DNA from: Gracilimonas sp.
Lineage (GTDB): Bacteria; Bacteroidota; Rhodothermia; Balneolales; Balneolaceae
Length of the DNA stretch: 64,000 nt
Reading direction: 5' to 3'
Assembly (NCBI RefSeq): GCF_017641085.1
Contig: NZ_JAEPPI010000003.1
Location: 186,001-250,000, forward strand
Shown: positions 60,910-64,000 of the stretch, piece after piece
How the letters are laid out: every line of letters begins with the position of its first letter
How positions within the stretch are numbered: position 1 is the first letter of the stretch
The notes under the pieces: model-generated
What the model was told of the DNA's origin: nothing
What the model saw: only the letters and a program-made list of their open reading frames with translations
Databases searched by the model: none
Program-made: the position numbers and the translations under genes

Positions 60910-62377
60910 GTTTAAGCGGCAACATCCCATTGCAGCAGTAACAAGGGTGATAGAAAGTATAAAACAGAATTTCATCACCATTGTTATTCTGCTTTTCATC
61001 GGTACCTCTAATACCGAAGGATATTTTATTTACTTCCTGCTGGGTGGTATTGCCATTACGCTTGTAAGCGGGGTGTTGAGTTGGGTGGTGTTTCGGTATC
61101 GGGTACACGAAGATGAGCTTCAGATTAAAAAAGGAGTGCTCGTAAAAAGTAATATGTACCTCTCTAAAGACCGCATACAGGTGATCGATATAACCGAGGG
61201 CTTGCTGCAGCGAATGTTTGGGTTGGTTAAAGTGGAAGTTAAAACAGCCGGAGGAGGTACCGAAACGGCTACAATCAGTGCTATTTCGCGTGGTGATGCA
61301 GAAGCTTTGCGGTCTGAACTTCGTAAAAAACGGTCCGCCAATGGTGAAGGAGAGGAAGAAGCTGAAGAGGTTTATGAAGAAGAAGAGGAAGTGCAGGGGC
61401 GGTGGCAATTGTCCACCAAGGATTTGGTTTTTGCTGCTTTTACCTCCGGCAATTTTGGCCTGATTGCTTCCATACTGGGTGCGGTTTCTGGTCAGATGGA
61501 TGAGTTTATAAACGAGGAAACCATAGAATATGTATATGAAGCTCTTCCCGGATACAGCGATGTCACCCTGATCGTTGGTATCGTCATAGCTATTATTGTG
61601 ATATCGTGGGCGCTGTCGTTTCTTGGGGTGATTTTTAAGTACTCAGACTTCCAACTCGAAAAAACCTCCAAGGAACTCATTATCACCAGCGGATTGGTAG
61701 AGAGAAAGCATATTACGGTTCCTTTTGACCGCATCCAGGCCGTGCGGTTTGTAGAGGGCGTTATTCGTCAGCCTTTTGGATATGGGATGCTGTACGTGGA
61801 AAGTGCCGGCTTCGATCAAACCCAGAAAGGGCGATCTATTGTGCTTGTCCCTTTTATCGCATCTTCAAATATCAGCAATTTTCTGGCAGAATTTCTTGAA
61901 GAATACAAAGAGCCGGAATACCAAATCAGGCCTCCCGGAAATACATTATGGAGATACATCCGGCGCCCAAATTATTTTGTGTTGCCGCTGATTCCGATTG
62001 CCTGGTACCTGATGGAGTACGGGTGGCTTTCGTTGCTGATAATTCCGCTTTTGGGATATTTAGGTTGGATGAGATATCAGGATGCAGCCCTTGGGCTTGG
62101 AGATAAAATCCTAAGAATGCGTTACCGGGTAGTGTCGCGCACAACCGCTATTGTGAAAAAGAACCGGATTCAAAATGCGGAGACCAGCCAAAATCCTTTC
62201 CAGGAGAATAAAGACATTCAGAACCTGACGGTGACGGCGGCATCAGGGGCCGGAGGTATGGGTTTTGAGACGGCTGACCTTAGTTCGCGGGATACTTTAA
62301 AAGTGTTAAAATGGCTGATGAATGAACCTATTGAGGAAGAGGAAACCGAAGTCAGTTACCCAGCTCAAACTGAATAA
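60899..62377 (+). CDS. Triple bPH2-domain membrane protein (YdbT-like)
   Basis: This 492-residue protein has three repeats of a helix pair plus a bPH2 domain: the first with VHEDELQIKKGVLVKSNMYLSKDRIQVIDITEGLLQRMFGL, the second with SGLVERKHITVPFDRIQAVRFVEGVIRQPFGYG, and the third with YRVVSRTTAIVKKNRIQNAETSQNPFQ. A Glu-rich linker lies between the first and second. It forms a unit with the YdbS-like gene. The last 26 bp overlap the 3' end of the convergent kinase gene. Confidence 0.9.
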   Translation: MMSEFKRQHPIAAVTRVIESIKQNFITIVILLFIGTSNTEGYFIYFLLGGIAITLVSGVLSWVVFRYRVHEDELQIKKGVLVKSNMYLSKDRIQVIDITEGLLQRMFGLVKVEVKTAGGGTETATISAISRGDAEALRSELRKKRSANGEGEEEAEEVYEEEEEVQGRWQLSTKDLVFAAFTSGNFGLIASILGAVSGQMDEFINEETIEYVYEALPGYSDVTLIVGIVIAIIVISWALSFLGVIFKYSDFQLEKTSKELIITSGLVERKHITVPFDRIQAVRFVEGVIRQPFGYGMLYVESAGFDQTQKGRSIVLVPFIASSNISNFLAEFLEEYKEPEYQIRPPGNTLWRYIRRPNYFVLPLIPIAWYLMEYGWLSLLIIPLLGYLGWMRYQDAALGLGDKILRMRYRVVSRTTAIVKKNRIQNAETSQNPFQENKDIQNLTVTAASGAGGMGFETADLSSRDTLKVLKWLMNEPIEEEETEVSYPAQTE

Positions 62378-64000
62378 TAAAGCGTGTCCTTTCTCCGCTT
62401 TCGATCTTCAGCGTTCCGTTTACCCTCTTAATTAGGACCCTGATCAGTGTCATGCCGAGTGAATCGCTTTGATCCGGATCAAAATCTTCGGCTATGCTGT
62501 CGCCATTATTCTCAACGACTAATTCCATACCCGACCCGCTTTTCTCCAGTGAAATCCTGATGACACCTTCTTTATGATCTTTAAAAGCATGTTTGAAGGC
62601 ATTATTGATTAGCTCATTGAGAATGAGTCCGATAGGTATTGCTTCATCCAGATCAATTTCAAAAGGAACCACGTCCAGTTGAATCTCAATATTCTTTTTG
62701 TCGCTTGTGTAAGCATTCTTTATTTCCTCCGATAATTCCCGGATATACGCATCCAGCGGAATATTGGAAAGGGTAGAGGACTCATACAGCTTCTCGTGTA
62801 CCTTGGCAATTGATTTGATGCGCGCCTGGCTGGAAGACAACAAGTCTTCAACGTCCTGGCTAACGTTATCTTTTTGAAGCTCCAGCAGGCTCGAAATAAT
62901 AGCCAGGTTATTTTTCACCCGGTGATGTATTTCCTGTAACAGAACCTCTTTCTCTTTAAGCGACTCCTTAATTTGTTTGTCTTGTTTTTTCTGTGTTGAG
63001 ATATCCCGTACGCTTCCGATAATAGCCTCGGGTTTGCCATCAGAGCCGCGAACCAGTGTTCGTACATTACTGACCCATTTCCAGTTTCCTGAGCTGTCTT
63101 TAAGCCGGAACTCAACGAAAGGGAGGAATTCGTTGTCTTCAATATGGTCATACTTTTCTACAACCTGCTGAATGCGCTCCCGGTCTTTGGGGTGCATTTT
63201 TGAGAAAATGAACGAGATTCCGCCATCCAGAAATTCCTCAGGTTTATAACCCAACATGGAGGTTAAGGCCGGGCTTACGTATTTGTACTCCCTGTCTTCC
63301 AAATTCATTTTGTAAAGTACGTCTTTGGAGTTGGAAAGCACCTGCTTGAACCGTTCTTCACTCTCCCTGAGGGTTTTCATCCAAACCCTTGTACTGTTCA
63401 GAAAGCGGTAAACCAGCCAAATGCCGATTCCAATAAGCATAAGCCCAAGGGTTATCACGCTCCAGCGCAAAACAGAGTTGACAAGACGAGCCAGATCACC
63501 CATTGCAGCCGAGAACCGAACTTCTAGGTCGGTGAATTCATGATCCATTTTTTCGATCCGTGTAACCCATTCTGTTTTTTGTCCTAAACTAATTTCAGGT
63601 GACTGTATCTGAGTTCGAATGGAATCTCCAAAGTGTATGAGGTCGGTAATTTTTTCATCAGCCTCCGTCCATATGTCAATGGCAGTTTGAACTTGTGGAG
63701 TCCAGCTAAACCTTCGGAATACATTAATCATATGCGGAATGTCTTCAGGGTGGTTTTTCCCCTTGATAAATCCATCATATGCTTTTTGATAATTGTAATC
63801 GTTTTTCAGCAGCTCTTCTCGGGCAGTGCGGTCACCAAGGTTTACACGCAATGCGCTCTTAAAGTGATTAAACTCCTCTTCGTTTTCCGTGATGATATAG
63901 TTGGTGAGATGGATAACAGACTCTTTTTGAGCTTTGGTCCACATACCTTCCCCACCAACATACCCGCGTACACCGGATGTGGTATTAATGGAGATGTTAA
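62352..64000 (-). CDS. PAS-domain histidine kinase (HisKA_2 type), N-terminus beyond the window
   Basis: The frame stays open from 62352 to the right edge (at least 548 residues), so the ATG at 63944 is internal. The first visible residues NISINTTSGVRGYVGGEGMW continue into WTKAQKESVIHLTNYI, a periplasmic sensor pattern known from this group. A membrane helix lies at about 175-195 from the edge, then PAS (FKQVLSNSKDVLYKMNLEDR to VRDIS), then HisKA_2 with LLQEIHHRVKNNLAIISSLLELQ and an HATPase domain (LNELINNAFKHAF). The response regulator is not adjacent. Confidence 0.9.
   Translation of the reverse strand, partial: NISINTTSGVRGYVGGEGMWTKAQKESVIHLTNYIITENEEEFNHFKSALRVNLGDRTAREELLKNDYNYQKAYDGFIKGKNHPEDIPHMINVFRRFSWTPQVQTAIDIWTEADEKITDLIHFGDSIRTQIQSPEISLGQKTEWVTRIEKMDHEFTDLEVRFSAAMGDLARLVNSVLRWSVITLGLMLIGIGIWLVYRFLNSTRVWMKTLRESEERFKQVLSNSKDVLYKMNLEDREYKYVSPALTSMLGYKPEEFLDGGISFIFSKMHPKDRERIQQVVEKYDHIEDNEFLPFVEFRLKDSSGNWKWVSNVRTLVRGSDGKPEAIIGSVRDISTQKKQDKQIKESLKEKEVLLQEIHHRVKNNLAIISSLLELQKDNVSQDVEDLLSSSQARIKSIAKVHEKLYESSTLSNIPLDAYIRELSEEIKNAYTSDKKNIEIQLDVVPFEIDLDEAIPIGLILNELINNAFKHAFKDHKEGVIRISLEKSGSGMELVVENNGDSIAEDFDPDQSDSLGMTLIRVLIKRVNGTLKIESGERTRFIIQFELGN

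Overview
The window looks like a chromosomal segment from a member of the Bacteroidota/Balneolota (FCB) lineage, most likely a marine Balneolaceae-type bacterium. Supporting signs are: a C-terminal T9SS-type sorting domain with the QNYPNPFNP start; promoters of the TTG-N19-21-TAnnTTTG class; a 58-residue Hc1-like histone protein; TonB receptors with carboxypeptidase-regulatory-like N-termini; an imelysin/HTTM/DUF4856 iron cluster; and frequent TTG starts. The taxon is inferred from these features. No 16S or other marker was available.

Layout. 1-6.3 kb: end of an FMN reductase gene, a histidine kinase/OmpR regulator pair, a secreted M1 peptidase, a lone receiver protein, tRNA-Leu(UAA) and a small beta-barrel protein. 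6.4-14.9 kb: housekeeping genes rel, an HU-like protein, ruvX-def-fmt, an ankyrin protein, pruA and gap. 15-18.7 kb: two secreted hydrolases, a PIN/RHH toxin-antitoxin pair with a near-perfect 30-bp operator palindrome, a YegP-like protein and an OsmC protein. 18.8-24.1 kb: a histidine operon hisGDCBH (no hisA, hisF or hisIE) preceded by an unannotated 28-residue leader peptide in which 11 residues are His. 24.2-30 kb: a LolA-like protein, two FtsX/LolE-type permeases, an ATPase and an outer-membrane protein, interrupted by an opposite-strand four-helix-bundle (IVP) gene bedded in 7-bp repeats. 30-33 kb: a TonB receptor plus thioredoxin unit under a candidate metalloregulator operator. 33-35.2 kb: an island of two cassette-like ORFs with integron attC-like junctions and a dispersed palindromic repeat. 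35.2-42.7 kb: a thiol-redox cluster (TlpA, DUF6029-like barrel, redoxin with sorting domain) and an ABC ATPase with a permease-M1 peptidase fusion. 42.7-51.5 kb: lipoproteins, a RAYT transposase with an internal 34-bp perfect palindrome, and an iron-uptake operon (DUF4856, imelysin-like, HTTM, FecA-like receptor) with paired operators. 51.7-64 kb: envelope and metabolic genes, including hemH-hemG, an MFS transporter, an Hc1-like protein, YdbS/YdbT PH-domain proteins and a PAS histidine kinase that runs off the right edge.

How the parts work together. The clearest regulatory logic is histidine attenuation (leader, competing hairpins, hisGDCBH) and metal-responsive repression of two TonB systems, where candidate operators overlap the -7 boxes. 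A recurring structural theme is intergenic DNA built of in-phase 7-bp units arranged as inverted arrays (18.14, 19.86, 24.96-25.62 and 53.69 kb). The units differ in sequence from site to site but share the period.
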